64,000 bases of DNA from Spirosoma endbachense (GCF_010233585.1 NZ_CP045997.1:9443132-9507131); one strand, 5' to 3'. Positions 18,077-27,598 are shown, counted from the stretch's first letter. Notes: generated from the sequence alone by a model not told the origin. A program made the numbers and translations.

Positions 18077-20173
18077 TTGACAAAAACTATGCCTCAGCTA
18101 TTACTAAAAACACGCATTCTAACTGTAGCTTTGACGGTTCTCGCCCTACCTCATCCGGCTGCTATGGCCAAGCTACGACCGCAACCCAAGCCGCAGCCAG
18201 TGTTGGGGGTTCGATCTGTACAGGTATTGACTGTTAATAAATTAAAATTCAAGGATTTAAACAAAAACGGCACCTTAGACAAGTACGAAGACTGGCGATT
18301 ATCGTCTGCAGAACGGAGCCGCGACTTGTTGGCAAAAATGTCGTTGGAACAAAAGGTCGGCTTCATGCTCATCAGCACGACTCGGATGAAAAACGATCAG
18401 TCATTTCAAGCCGGACAAGCTAAAGAGCCCATTACCAGCGATTTCAATGAGGAGGATTTGGTGGCCAGCCAGAATATGTTCACCCGCAAACCACTGCCTA
18501 CGCCCATTATGAATGCAGCGGGCACGACCAAAGCCGTTACCCAATATCACCTTCGTCACTTCATTTTGCGGGCCAACGTGAGTGCCCGCCTAACAGCCGA
18601 ATGGGCCAATAAATTACAGGCGCTGTGTGAAAGCGACGGCTTAGGAATTCCGGCTATTATTGCATCCAATCCACGTAACCACATCACTGGTGCCGCAGCG
18701 ATTGGCACCAGTGTTGGCAAAACGGTTTTCTCGGCCTGGCCCGGCGAATTAGGCCTGTCGGCTATGCGTGACCTGAAACTAGTTCGGGAGTTTGCCGACG
18801 TTGCCCGCCAGGAGTGGTCGGCAGTGGGCCTGCGAAAAGGGTATATGTATATGGCCGATTTAGCCACCGAACCACGATGGCAACGAATTGAAGGCACATT
18901 TGGGGAAGATGCCCAGTGGGCAGGCCAGATGATGACCGAAATCGTATATGGCTTTCAAGGCAAAACACTCGGCTCTGGCTCGGTGGCGGTGACCACCAAG
19001 CACTTTCCGGGTGGAGGCTCCGGGCAGGGGGGACAGGATCCCCATTTCGAATGGGGTAAGAAAGAGGTGTTTCCAGGCGGCAAGTTTGCCAACAACCTGA
19101 TTCCCTTCAAAGCAGCCATCAAAGCCGGAACCTCGGCCATTATGCCCTATTATTCGTTTCCGGCTGATACCAAGTATGAGCCCATCGCCTACGCCTATAA
19201 TCGGGCCATCATTCACGACCTGCTACGTACCGAATTAGGGTTTACCGGCATTATTAACTCCGACACAGGGCCGATTGAAATGATGCCCTGGGGAGCCGAA
19301 AACCTCTCGATTCAGGAACGCTATAAACGAACCCTGGAAGCGGGTGTTAATCTTTACTCAGGTACGGCCGACCCGGCCAACTTGCTGGCCACGGTAAAAA
19401 GCGGTATGGTAGACCCCAAACTGATTGACGATTCGGTGCTTCGGTTGCTGATGGAAAAATTCAACCTGGGGCTTTTCGAAAATCCCTACGTGGATGAGGC
19501 TGCGGCCGAGCGTCTTGTCGGGAATGCTCAGTTTCAGGCAAGAGCGGATTTGGCTCATCGGAAGTCCATTGTTCTGCTTCGCAATGAGGCCGAAATATTG
19601 CCGCTTAAGCCCAAAACGAAAGTTTACTTCGAAGCCTTAGGGAACAAGCCGGTTGGCACGGCTACGCCAGCTACTAGCTACACGATCAACGATGGAAAAT
19701 ACCCTGTTACGTTTGTCGCTACACCTGATGAAGCGGATGTGATTGTGCTCTGGCTGAAGCCTTCGGCCAAGCCACTATTCGCATCGGATGGTTCGCCGAT
19801 TTATCTAGCCTTATCGAAGAATTCAGTAGACGTAGCCTATATCAATTCGCTGACGGCAAAAAAAACAACCATTGTGGCAATCAACTACAGCAATCCCTGG
19901 GTCATCGATGAAATTTACCCGAAAGATGGCAGTACTCGTATCAAAGGCGTTCTGGCTACGTTTGGCACGACACCCGACGCGCTGCTGGATATTGTGACGG
20001 GCAAGTTTAGCCCTACAGGTAAAATGCCCTTTACGACCCCCATTTCAGAAGCGGCTGTTCAGCAGCAGAAAGAAGATGTGCCCGGTTATGAAGAAGGAAC
20101 AGGTTATTCCCTTTTCAAATACAATGAAGGGTTAATGTATAAAGGAGGGAATAAGCGTATATCTAATAAGTAG
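18077..20173 (+). CDS. Glycoside hydrolase family 3 with an EF-hand-like loop
   Basis: The 698-residue secreted GH3 enzyme has a signal peptide (about 1-31, ending AAMA). Residues 60-71 form a calcium-loop pattern (DLNKNGTLDKYE), unusual just ahead of a GH3 barrel. The barrel follows, with Lys-His 308-309 (TKHFPGGG) and nucleophile Asp396 (INSDTGPI), then a second domain to about 690. It lacks the C-terminal fibronectin-III-like domain seen in the 4112 enzyme. Probable role: exo-beta-glucosidase or related, periplasmic. It is convergent with the AraC gene at 20226. Confidence 0.85.
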   Translation: MTKTMPQLLLKTRILTVALTVLALPHPAAMAKLRPQPKPQPVLGVRSVQVLTVNKLKFKDLNKNGTLDKYEDWRLSSAERSRDLLAKMSLEQKVGFMLISTTRMKNDQSFQAGQAKEPITSDFNEEDLVASQNMFTRKPLPTPIMNAAGTTKAVTQYHLRHFILRANVSARLTAEWANKLQALCESDGLGIPAIIASNPRNHITGAAAIGTSVGKTVFSAWPGELGLSAMRDLKLVREFADVARQEWSAVGLRKGYMYMADLATEPRWQRIEGTFGEDAQWAGQMMTEIVYGFQGKTLGSGSVAVTTKHFPGGGSGQGGQDPHFEWGKKEVFPGGKFANNLIPFKAAIKAGTSAIMPYYSFPADTKYEPIAYAYNRAIIHDLLRTELGFTGIINSDTGPIEMMPWGAENLSIQERYKRTLEAGVNLYSGTADPANLLATVKSGMVDPKLIDDSVLRLLMEKFNLGLFENPYVDEAAAERLVGNAQFQARADLAHRKSIVLLRNEAEILPLKPKTKVYFEALGNKPVGTATPATSYTINDGKYPVTFVATPDEADVIVLWLKPSAKPLFASDGSPIYLALSKNSVDVAYINSLTAKKTTIVAINYSNPWVIDEIYPKDGSTRIKGVLATFGTTPDALLDIVTGKFSPTGKMPFTTPISEAAVQQQKEDVPGYEEGTGYSLFKYNEGLMYKGGNKRISNK

Positions 20174-20225
20174 GAAAATTAGCCCTGACTCAAGATTAGA
20201 TTCGCCAACTCCATTAAAAACCTGG

Positions 20226-21116
20226 TTATAAACTCCTCCCATTTTGCTGCCTAAATGCCCTTGGTGATAACTCAGTTTGTTTTTTAAATAGCCTGGAGAA
20301 GTAGGCAGGATCTTTGAACCCAAGCCGGTAAGAAACTTCTGATAAGGAGAACGTAGTATTCAGTAGATATTTTTTAGCCTCCGCCGTCAGAAAATCATGT
20401 ACCAATTGCAGGGCTGACTTTTTGACCAGCGCCTGACAAATCCGATTAAGGTGAACCGACGTAATATTTAGTTCGCGAGCGTACTGTTGAATAGTTTTCG
20501 ACTCGTGAACCGAATGACGAATTAATTTCTGGAACGAAAGGAAATATGCCAGTGTGCGGTTATCAGACTTTGGCACGGTCATTACGGATTCCAAACTGAT
20601 CCGGTATAAACTGAGAAACAAAAGTTGGGTCAGATGTTGTAAAATACGTTGTTTCTCGGGCTGGACTTCATCCAGTTCCCGAATGGTTTTTTCTTTCAGC
20701 CACAGCACTTCACCAAAGGAAACTTTCGAGTCCTCAAAGGTTAACTGCCTGAGCTGATTAATCTCCAGCAAAACATGCTTAGCGTCACTAAACAGATGCT
20801 CCAGCGACGATTCAGAAAAGGTAAATACGTCGCCTTCCATACCCGCCTGAAACGCGAAACCATGCAGCGTATTGGTCGGGATCATCAGCACACAAGGTGG
20901 CCGGAGTGGTATACGTCGCTGTTCAGCCAGCACAGTACCGCTACCTTTCGTGAAAATGAACAACTGATATAAGTCGGTGTGCAGATGCTGATCAATTTCC
21001 CAGTCGTAAAGTTCACTGCGGACAGCCAGTAATTCATGGTGAATGAAGTTCTTCGGAAAGGGTAACTGGTTATCGCCATATAACCCTTCATAGTTTTTCA
21101 ATCCTTTCCCATTCAT
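20226..21116 (-). CDS. AraC-family regulator of the pca/pob operon
   Basis: The 296-residue protein has an N-terminal cupin sensor (histidine-rich DQHLHTDLYQLF, residues about 42-53) and a C-terminal AraC DNA-binding domain (about 195-293) with the LSEVSYRLGFKDPAYFSRLFKKQTELSPRAFR signature. It is divergent from pcaH and resembles PobR/PobC-type regulators that sense 4-hydroxybenzoate. Two direct repeats one helical period apart lie in the shared 139-bp region just ahead of the pcaH -7 box, which fits an AraC-type activator. Ligand identity is inferred from context. Confidence 0.82.
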   Translation of the reverse strand: MNGKGLKNYEGLYGDNQLPFPKNFIHHELLAVRSELYDWEIDQHLHTDLYQLFIFTKGSGTVLAEQRRIPLRPPCVLMIPTNTLHGFAFQAGMEGDVFTFSESSLEHLFSDAKHVLLEINQLRQLTFEDSKVSFGEVLWLKEKTIRELDEVQPEKQRILQHLTQLLFLSLYRISLESVMTVPKSDNRTLAYFLSFQKLIRHSVHESKTIQQYARELNITSVHLNRICQALVKKSALQLVHDFLTAEAKKYLLNTTFSLSEVSYRLGFKDPAYFSRLFKKQTELSPRAFRQQNGRSL

Positions 21117-21179
21117 GTTCTAAAAAGCTAACTATTGGGCCAAATATCAAGCTTATGTTCTATATACACAAGTTTGTTT

Positions 21180-21210
21180 TAGAATCATCCAAGAAAAGAT
21201 AGGATCATCC
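21180..21210 (+). promoter_or_regulatory. Direct repeats, candidate AraC operator for pcaH
   Basis: TAGAATCATCC (21180-21190) and TAGGATCATCC (21200-21210) match in 10 of 11 bases and are exactly 20 bp apart (two helical turns), as expected for half-sites of an AraC-type activator. The second copy ends 3 bp before the -7 box. Confidence 0.6.
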
Positions 21211-21213
21211 TCA

Positions 21214-21221
21214 TAGCTTTG
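21214..21221 (+). promoter_or_regulatory. -7 box of the pca promoter
   Basis: TAGCTTTG matches TAnnTTTG and lies 34 bp upstream of the pcaH start. There is no TTG at the -33 spacing, which is consistent with dependence on the activator bound at 21180-21210. Confidence 0.5.
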
Positions 21222-21255
21222 TAAAAGATAATTTGGTGATTGACACGTACTGGTT

Positions 21256-22005
21256 ATGGAAGAAAAAGCTTATCATCAATCCAATGGAAACGAGCAGGCA
21301 ATGGAACTCAGTAGCCCTCAATCCGACGCATTGAGTACGCATCCCGCACACCTCTCTCCCGGATATAAATCCACGATTTTACGCAGCCCAACCCGTCCAT
21401 TACTACTGGTGCCGGAGCAGATGAAAAACCTTCGGATGCCTGTTTTTGGTGAATCTTGTCTTGGTCCTTTCGATAATGACCTGACTAAAAACGCCCGCCG
21501 AAATGGGGAGCCCATTGGCGAGCGAATCAAAATAGCGGGTCAGGTTCTGGACGCGTCGGGTCGTCCGCTCCCTAATGTGCTGGTTGAAATCTGGCAGGCT
21601 AATGCTGCTGGTCGGTATATCCACAAAGCGGAAATTCACGATGCACCCCTTGATCCTAATTTTTTAGGGGCCGGACGTCTGCTGACTGATGCAGAAGGCC
21701 GGTATTCATTTTACACCATTAAACCAGGTGCATATCCCTGGGGTAATCATTACAATGCGTGGCGTCCCAACCATATTCATTTTTCGGTGATCGGCCATCA
21801 TCTCGACCAGCGATTAGTGACCCAGATGTATTTTCCGGGCGATCCGCTATTTGCCTATGACCCCATTTTTCAGTCGGTTCCCAGGCATGCCAGAGAGTTG
21901 CTCATTGCCCGATTCAGTATGGATTGGACAGAGCCTGAGTTTGCCCTGGCGTATGAGTTCAATATTGTGCTGAATGGTCGGAATCAAACCCCGTTTGAGT
22001 CATGA
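21256..22005 (+). CDS. pcaH: Protocatechuate 3,4-dioxygenase, beta subunit
   Basis: The 249-residue protein is the iron-binding beta subunit of protocatechuate 3,4-dioxygenase, which opens the ring between the hydroxyls to give 3-carboxy-cis,cis-muconate. The non-haem Fe(III) ligands are all present with family spacing: Y121 (GRY), Y160 (PGAYPW), H173 and H175 (WRPNHIHF). The first 35 residues form a variable N-terminal extension. The next gene (alpha subunit) overlaps by four bases. It is the first gene of the pca operon, downstream of the candidate operator. Confidence 0.95.
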   Translation: MEEKAYHQSNGNEQAMELSSPQSDALSTHPAHLSPGYKSTILRSPTRPLLLVPEQMKNLRMPVFGESCLGPFDNDLTKNARRNGEPIGERIKIAGQVLDASGRPLPNVLVEIWQANAAGRYIHKAEIHDAPLDPNFLGAGRLLTDAEGRYSFYTIKPGAYPWGNHYNAWRPNHIHFSVIGHHLDQRLVTQMYFPGDPLFAYDPIFQSVPRHARELLIARFSMDWTEPEFALAYEFNIVLNGRNQTPFES

Positions 22006-22592
22006 ATACCTTACCAATTACGCCCTCCCAGACAGTGGGTCCTTTTTTTGCCTACGGCCTCACTGCCCGCCAGTATGGTTACGATTATACAAGCCTGATG
22101 GATGGGATGCTGATTGAGCCGCGCGAAAATCGGGGGAAGATCATTTATATCACTGGGTGTATTATTGATGGAAATGGAACTTCCGTTTCCGATGCGATAG
22201 TCGAACTATGGCAGGCTGATGCCCAGGGCCAATATGCTACTGAACCAATTGCCTATCCGCCCAACCATGCCACGTTTACGGGCTTTGGTCGCTTTGGCAC
22301 CGGTACAACAGCTAACCACGAATTTCTCTTTACGACGCTTAAACCGGGTTTCACAGCTGAAGATTCGGCTCCGCACATCAATGTCATTCTGTTTATGCGC
22401 GGGTCTCTCCGAACACTATACACCCGGCTCTATTTTTCGGACGAACCGGAAGCGAACAGTCGGGATACGTTCCTGAACTCGATTGACCCCGACCGGCGGA
22501 GTACGCTCCTGGCAATAAAGCGTACGGATGGCCATTACCAGTTCGATATCCGATTACAAGGTCCCAGTGAAACAGTCTTTTTTGATTTATAG
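22002..22592 (+). CDS. pcaG: Protocatechuate 3,4-dioxygenase, alpha subunit
   Basis: The 196-residue alpha subunit has the typical N-terminus TPSQTVGPFFAYGL and shares the intradiol fold with PcaH, but lacks the full iron-ligand set, as expected. It pairs with PcaH to form the active complex. The start overlaps the pcaH stop (ATGA), indicating coupled synthesis of equal amounts. It is somewhat close in length to the proteobacterial subunit (about 200 residues). Confidence 0.94.
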   Translation: MNTLPITPSQTVGPFFAYGLTARQYGYDYTSLMDGMLIEPRENRGKIIYITGCIIDGNGTSVSDAIVELWQADAQGQYATEPIAYPPNHATFTGFGRFGTGTTANHEFLFTTLKPGFTAEDSAPHINVILFMRGSLRTLYTRLYFSDEPEANSRDTFLNSIDPDRRSTLLAIKRTDGHYQFDIRLQGPSETVFFDL

Positions 22593-22604
22593 GAGCCCCT
22601 TATC

Positions 22605-23687
22605 GTGCTAGCTGAATCGATTTTCACCACTCCGCTGATGGAGGCTCTTTTTTCAGATGTTACCGAACTGCGGTTTATGCTGGCTTTCGAGTCTGCATTA
22701 GCCGCGGCCCAGGCTGACGTGGGTGTAATTCCGACCCTGGCAGCAACGACTATAGCGGACGTTTGCCAGCAAACAGATTGGGATACGGAACAGATACGGC
22801 AACAAACACTGCTGGCTGGCAATCCAGCCATTCCGTTTGTCAACTTGCTGAAAGAGCGGATTGGTTGGAAAAGCCCCGAATCAGTTCGGTACGTTCATTG
22901 GGGAGCAACTAGCCAGGATGTTATCGATACGGCGTTGATGTGCCAATTGAAACAGGCATTGGAGCAACTCCGCGCTGATTTGGACCTGCTGAACAGACAG
23001 CTGACAACCCTGGCTCACACCCATCAGCATACACCGATGATGGGAAGAACTTTATTGCAGCAGGCGCTGCCGATTACGTTTGCCGACAAAGTTATGGGTT
23101 GGCTCGACGGGTTACTACGTTCAGTGGACCGACTGGACCGAATAATGAAGGAGTGCATCGTCCTGCAATTGGGCGGGCCGGTCGGCAATGCCGTAACGCT
23201 GGGCGTACACAGTCTGGCAATTCGGGAGAAGGTAGCCACTACGCTGGGACTCGGAACAACTAAACTCACCTGGCACACCCAGCGAGATCAGCTAGCCGAC
23301 ATAGCAGCCATGCTTGGTATTCTGAACGGATCGTTGGGTAAACTGGCCAACGATGTCATTCTGCTGATGCAGACTGAGGTTGGCGAAGTTCGGGAAGGGG
23401 CCGCTGAGGGTAAAGGTGGATCCTCGTCCATGCCTCATAAGCGCAATCCGGTCACGTCTACGTTTATGGTAGCCATCGCTCACCGCACGCCCGCCCTAGT
23501 GGCCAGTCTGCTGGGTTCGATGATGCAGCCCCACGAACGAGCTGCCGGAGCCTGGCATAGCGAATGGCCCGTTATTCGTGACGTAGTGAAACTCACCGCA
23601 GCCAACCTGCACTACGCCAATGACCTGATCGGTAGCCTGGAGGTCGATACAGAACGGATGCAACAGAATCTCAAGTCGACAAATTGA
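22605..23687 (+). CDS. pcaB: 3-carboxy-cis,cis-muconate cycloisomerase (short form)
   Basis: The 360-residue protein belongs to the fumarase/aspartase superfamily with the signature GGSSSMPHKRNPV (about residues 270-282). It converts 3-carboxymuconate to 4-carboxymuconolactone, the second ring-cleavage step. It starts at GTG 22605, 13 bp after pcaG. At 360 residues it is shorter than the well-known proteobacterial enzymes (about 450), ending soon after the second helical domain. Both catalytic regions (HTPMMGRTLLQ and the signature loop) are present, so it is probably functional. Confidence 0.9.
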   Translation: MLAESIFTTPLMEALFSDVTELRFMLAFESALAAAQADVGVIPTLAATTIADVCQQTDWDTEQIRQQTLLAGNPAIPFVNLLKERIGWKSPESVRYVHWGATSQDVIDTALMCQLKQALEQLRADLDLLNRQLTTLAHTHQHTPMMGRTLLQQALPITFADKVMGWLDGLLRSVDRLDRIMKECIVLQLGGPVGNAVTLGVHSLAIREKVATTLGLGTTKLTWHTQRDQLADIAAMLGILNGSLGKLANDVILLMQTEVGEVREGAAEGKGGSSSMPHKRNPVTSTFMVAIAHRTPALVASLLGSMMQPHERAAGAWHSEWPVIRDVVKLTAANLHYANDLIGSLEVDTERMQQNLKSTN

Positions 23688-23689
23688 CA

Positions 23690-24880
23690 ATGGCCGAACT
23701 CGTTATAAACGGAACCCCGATGCATTACCAGTTCGACGGCCTTGAGCAAGGGCCGGTTGTGCTGTTTTCCAATTCATTAGGCGCTGATCTGACAATGTGG
23801 GATGGCGTAGCGGATAAACTGCGTGCCCATTTCCGAATGCTGCGCTATGACACACGCGGACATGGGCAGACGCCCGCTTTGGCAAGCCCCATTAGTATGG
23901 CTGATTTGGGTCAGGATGTGATTGGATTGCTCGATGCGCTGAAGATTCAAACCATTTATTTCTGTGGATTGTCGATGGGTGGTTTGATTGGGCAATGGCT
24001 GGCGATCCATCATCCAGAACGTATTAGCAAACTGGTTCTCAGTAATACAGCCGCTAAAATCGGCACGTCTACTACGTGGAATGAACGCATAGAAACAGTT
24101 AGCCAGCAAGGTCTTTCGTCCATTGTTGATGCCGTATTAAGCCGTTGGCTGACACCGGAATTTCGGCATGCAAATCCAGATACACTAACTCGGTTATTAG
24201 CTACGTTTCGGGCAAATACAGACGCGGGCTACCTCGCCTGTTGCGCGGCCATTCGGGATACTGATTTACGGGATGACATTCATCGCATCACTGCGCCAAC
24301 GCTTATCATTGCGGGTACTCATGACCCGGTGACGACCGTTGCAGATGGCCAGCTTATACAGAAAAAAATTACTGATGCTCAGTTAGTTGAACTGGCAGCC
24401 GCGCACCTATCGGCTGTTGAAGTGGCTGATGCATTTGCTCAGGCACTTCAAGAGTTTTTACCTAAACCTATTGCGGAACAAAAGTGTCTGGAATGGATGC
24501 TTTCAGATCGCGCTACGTATGATGCCGGTATGGCTGTCCGTCGGGACGTGTTGGGCAGTGCCCACGTCGACCGGGCTAACGCGGGTATTACGGATTTTAA
24601 TGCTGATTTTCAGGATTTCATTACTCGCTATGCCTGGGGCGAAATCTGGACCCGACCTGGTTTGTCACGCCATTCCAGAAGCCTCATTACGTTAGGGATG
24701 CTGATTGCGCTAAACCGCGAAGCGGAATTCAAAATGCACGTGCGGGCAGCCTTCAACAACGGCGTAACTGTGGATGAAATCAAGGAAGTGATCATGCATT
24801 CAGCGCTGTATTGTGGCCTGCCAGCCGCCAATGCTGCTTTTCATGCTGCGAGCGAAATTCTAAATGAACAACGACTATGA
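23690..24880 (+). CDS. pcaL: Fused 3-oxoadipate enol-lactonase/4-carboxymuconolactone decarboxylase
   Basis: The two-domain protein has about 396 residues. Residues 1-260 are an alpha/beta hydrolase (PcaD) with Ser95 (CGLSMGGL), Asp212 (GTHDPV) and His239 (AAHLSAV). Residues 270-396 are a carboxymuconolactone decarboxylase (PcaC) with the conserved RRDVLG, HVRAAFNNG and H-x-A-L-Y-C-G segments. The fusion makes two consecutive steps of the pathway in one polypeptide; in actinobacteria such a protein is called PcaL. ATG 23690 (MAELVI) is preferred to the in-frame TTG 23684; it lies two bases after the pcaB stop. Confidence 0.93.
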   Translation: MAELVINGTPMHYQFDGLEQGPVVLFSNSLGADLTMWDGVADKLRAHFRMLRYDTRGHGQTPALASPISMADLGQDVIGLLDALKIQTIYFCGLSMGGLIGQWLAIHHPERISKLVLSNTAAKIGTSTTWNERIETVSQQGLSSIVDAVLSRWLTPEFRHANPDTLTRLLATFRANTDAGYLACCAAIRDTDLRDDIHRITAPTLIIAGTHDPVTTVADGQLIQKKITDAQLVELAAAHLSAVEVADAFAQALQEFLPKPIAEQKCLEWMLSDRATYDAGMAVRRDVLGSAHVDRANAGITDFNADFQDFITRYAWGEIWTRPGLSRHSRSLITLGMLIALNREAEFKMHVRAAFNNGVTVDEIKEVIMHSALYCGLPAANAAFHAASEILNEQRL

Positions 24881-26109
24881 ACCACCACACGCAGGTAGGG
24901 ATCATTGGGGCTGGACCAGCAGGCCTGTTGTTGTCGCAACTGTTGCATCAGGAGGGCATTCGTTCGGTTGTACTGGAAAACAGAACAAGGGAGCGTGTTG
25001 AGAGTCGGCAACGGGCAGGGTTACTTGAACAGAATACCGTTGACCGGCTTCAACAGGCCGGTGCCAGCGACCGACTTGACCGGGAAGGACTTGTTCATGA
25101 TGGAGTTATCCTTAGTTACAATGGGCAGCGTCACCGAATTGATCTAGCTCAACTGACCGATGGCTCTCGGGTGACCATCTACGCCCAAACCGAAGTGGTG
25201 AAAGACCTGATACGACTGCGATTGGACGCAGATAGCCAGCAAAATTCCACCCAACGGAGTACCGCCCAATCTATTTTGTTTGAAGCTGAAGCGAAACGCA
25301 TCGACGGATTGGAGACTCCTGCGCCGACAATTCATTATACTCAAAACGGCGAAAAGCATACGCTCACCTGCGATTTTGTGGCGGGTTGCGACGGTTTTCA
25401 TGGTATTAGCCGTGCGTCGATCCCCAGCGAACTGACTAAAGTTTACGACAAAGTTTATCCATACTGCTGGTTGGGCATTCTGGCGAAGGTGCCCCCTTCG
25501 ACTCATGAGTTAATCTACGCCTACCACGAGCGGGGATTTGCTCTGCATAGCATGCGTTCATCGGAAATTTCCCGATTGTATGTGCAGTGCAACGTAGCGG
25601 ATAGATTGGAAGACTGGCCCGACGAGCGCATTTGGTCCGAACTCCAGATTCGACTGGGGTCTACGGGATGGGTGTTGGCTGAAGGGCCGATTCTGGAAAA
25701 AACCATTACTCCTATGCGGAGCTTCGTGAGTGAGCCCATGCAGCACGGGCGGCTTTTTCTGGCAGGTGATTCGGCGCATATCGTTCCCCCAACGGGTGCC
25801 AAAGGGCTTAATATGGCCGTGGCCGATACCGGTCATCTTTTCGATGCGCTAATGACCTGGTATCGCGAGGGTAGTCGTGCTGATTTAGACACCTACACCG
25901 AAGGCTGTATGCGCCGGGTGTGGCGGGTGCAGGAGTTTTCTAACTTCATGACCGAGTTACTGCATCATAATCCTGAAAGAACGCCTTTCGATGCTCACTT
26001 ACAGGCATCCCGATTTAATCAATTAATCACGAGCCAAGCTGCTTCGGCGTTGGTTGCTGAAAACTACGTGGGCCTCGCGGCCAAACAATCCGCCGAAGCT
26101 ACGACGTAA
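24877..26109 (+). CDS. pobA: 4-hydroxybenzoate 3-monooxygenase
   Basis: The 410-residue flavoprotein has the N-terminal FAD motif GIIGAGPAGLLL, the PobA-typical RAGLLEQNTVD, the DG motif VAGCDGFHG and the FAD motif AGDSAHIVPPTGAKGLN. It hydroxylates 4-hydroxybenzoate to protocatechuate with NADPH and O2, feeding PcaHG. The start overlaps the pcaL stop (ATGA). Being inside the pca operon, it is probably induced together with it by the divergent AraC regulator. Confidence 0.95.
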   Translation: MNHHTQVGIIGAGPAGLLLSQLLHQEGIRSVVLENRTRERVESRQRAGLLEQNTVDRLQQAGASDRLDREGLVHDGVILSYNGQRHRIDLAQLTDGSRVTIYAQTEVVKDLIRLRLDADSQQNSTQRSTAQSILFEAEAKRIDGLETPAPTIHYTQNGEKHTLTCDFVAGCDGFHGISRASIPSELTKVYDKVYPYCWLGILAKVPPSTHELIYAYHERGFALHSMRSSEISRLYVQCNVADRLEDWPDERIWSELQIRLGSTGWVLAEGPILEKTITPMRSFVSEPMQHGRLFLAGDSAHIVPPTGAKGLNMAVADTGHLFDALMTWYREGSRADLDTYTEGCMRRVWRVQEFSNFMTELLHHNPERTPFDAHLQASRFNQLITSQAASALVAENYVGLAAKQSAEATT

Positions 26110-26115
26110 ATCAAC

Positions 26116-26144
26116 CTACCCGAAAGACTAAAACGGTCGGGTAG
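26116..26144 (+). terminator. Intergenic hairpin between pobA and the CoA-transferase gene
   Basis: CTACCCGA (26116-26123) and TCGGGTAG (26137-26144) pair with a 13-base loop, 6 bp after the pobA stop. There is only a short T run, so it may be an attenuator or processing site rather than a full terminator. Confidence 0.45.
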
Positions 26145-26165
26145 TTCTAACGGAATGAGTACGCT

Positions 26166-27521
26166 ATGAAAACAGTACCACAACTTACCGTAGCTGACGC
26201 TGCGGCTTTGGTGAACGAAGGAGATACCCTGCTGCAGGGCGGATTTGGGATGACAGGTAACCCTGTTCATTTGATGCACGCGCTTGCAGAAACCGGAATC
26301 AAAGACCTCACCTTTATCGGCAATAACGTCGGCGAAACAGGTATTGGTGGGGGGCGCTTGCTCCGAAATGGTCAAATCAAAAAGATGATCGGCTCGTTTT
26401 TTACCTCGAATCCAGATGCTGTGAAAGCGGCTCAAAGTGGCCAGGTGGACTATGAACTATTACCACAGGGAACGCTGGCTGAAGCCATTCGGGCTGGTGG
26501 AGCTGGTATCGGGGGGTTTTATACACCTACATCGGCAGGAACCCCATTGGCCCAGGGTCGTGAAACCAAACTCATCGATGGCATTGAGCACGTATTCATC
26601 AAAAGTATCCGGGGCAATGTCGCTTTTGTGCGGGCCTGGCGGGCCGATACGGCAGGGAATCTACAATACCGCATGACCGAAAATAATTTCAATAAGGCTA
26701 TGGCGACGGCTGCCGATTTAGTCATTGCTGAGGTAGAAGAAATCGTACCAGTGGGCCAGATTGCACCAGAAGAGGTGCATACGCCCGGTTGTTTCGTCGA
26801 TTATCTGGTGCAGGCGACTCTGACACTGGAGGATTTAGGTAGTTCAGCTTCGGTTTCGACCTCCAAAAAAGTCGATGAGGTTCGGATGAATATGGCCCGA
26901 CGGGCATTGGTCGAATTAAAAAAAGGCGATGTGGTCAACCTGGGCATTGGCATCCCGACGCTGATTGCTGACCTGATTACTGACGAGCATGGCATCATTC
27001 TGCATACTGAAAACGGCATGCTGGGCGTCGGGCCAGGTCCGGCCGATGGGGGCGGAGCCATGGATTACCCCGTCAACGCGGGAAAAATTCCGGTTACTGC
27101 TCTGAAAGGAAGCAGTTATTTCGACAGCGCCGATTCATTTGCGATGATTCGGGGTGGGCATATCGACGTAGCGATTATGGGTGGTCTGGAAGTGGACGAA
27201 ACCGCCAACTTAGCCAATTGGGCTGTTCCGGGAAAACCGTTATTGGGTGTTGGTGGAGCGATGGATTTGGCGAAGGGTGCGAAACGGTTGATTATCACCA
27301 TGACCCACGTGAACCCGGATGGTTCGCCTAAGCTAGTTCAGCAGTGTACACTCCCGCTGACGGCAATGGGCGTGGTGGATATGGTCATCACCGATTTGGC
27401 CGTCTTTGCCTTTCCCGCGGGTAAACTAACCCTATTGGAACTGATGCCCGGTGCTACCCTGGACGACGTACGAGCTAAAACAAGCGCGACATTTTTAATG
27501 AGTGAAAGAATGAAAGAGTGA
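26166..27521 (+). CDS. pcaIJ: 3-oxoadipate CoA-transferase, fused alpha and beta subunits
   Basis: The 451-residue protein joins both subunits of a family I CoA transferase. The alpha part (residues 1-225) starts with [18 protein letters not shown]. The beta part (237-451) carries the catalytic glutamate E282 in [11 protein letters not shown]. It moves CoA from succinyl-CoA to 3-oxoadipate. A succinyl-CoA:3-ketoacid (ketone-body) transferase is the alternative, but its place between pobA and the thiolase favours 3-oxoadipate. Its last codons lie inside a 20-bp inverted repeat (27497-27516). Confidence 0.88.
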   Translation: MKTVPQLTVADAAALVNEGDTLLQGGFGMTGNPVHLMHALAETGIKDLTFIGNNVGETGIGGGRLLRNGQIKKMIGSFFTSNPDAVKAAQSGQVDYELLPQGTLAEAIRAGGAGIGGFYTPTSAGTPLAQGRETKLIDGIEHVFIKSIRGNVAFVRAWRADTAGNLQYRMTENNFNKAMATAADLVIAEVEEIVPVGQIAPEEVHTPGCFVDYLVQATLTLEDLGSSASVSTSKKVDEVRMNMARRALVELKKGDVVNLGIGIPTLIADLITDEHGIILHTENGMLGVGPGPADGGGAMDYPVNAGKIPVTALKGSSYFDSADSFAMIRGGHIDVAIMGGLEVDETANLANWAVPGKPLLGVGGAMDLAKGAKRLIITMTHVNPDGSPKLVQQCTLPLTAMGVVDMVITDLAVFAFPAGKLTLLELMPGATLDDVRAKTSATFLMSERMKE

Positions 27522-27598
27522 GGTCCGGCATTCCGGCTGACGCATCAGCAGTTCTCTCGCACCTGCCACTCTTTCGCACTTTCATTCTTTCACTCATT
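27497..27598. repeat. 20-bp perfect inverted repeat overlapping the CoA-transferase 3' end
   Basis: AATGAGTGAAAGAATGAAAG (27497-27516) is exactly complementary to 27579-27598. The left arm encodes residues near the end of the CoA-transferase protein; the right arm ends 19 bp before the thiolase start. The loop is 62 bases. Confidence 0.75.

Noticed and set aside
26166-27521. Two separate CoA-transferase genes with a frameshift
   Set aside because: One uninterrupted frame of 451 residues covers both subunits.
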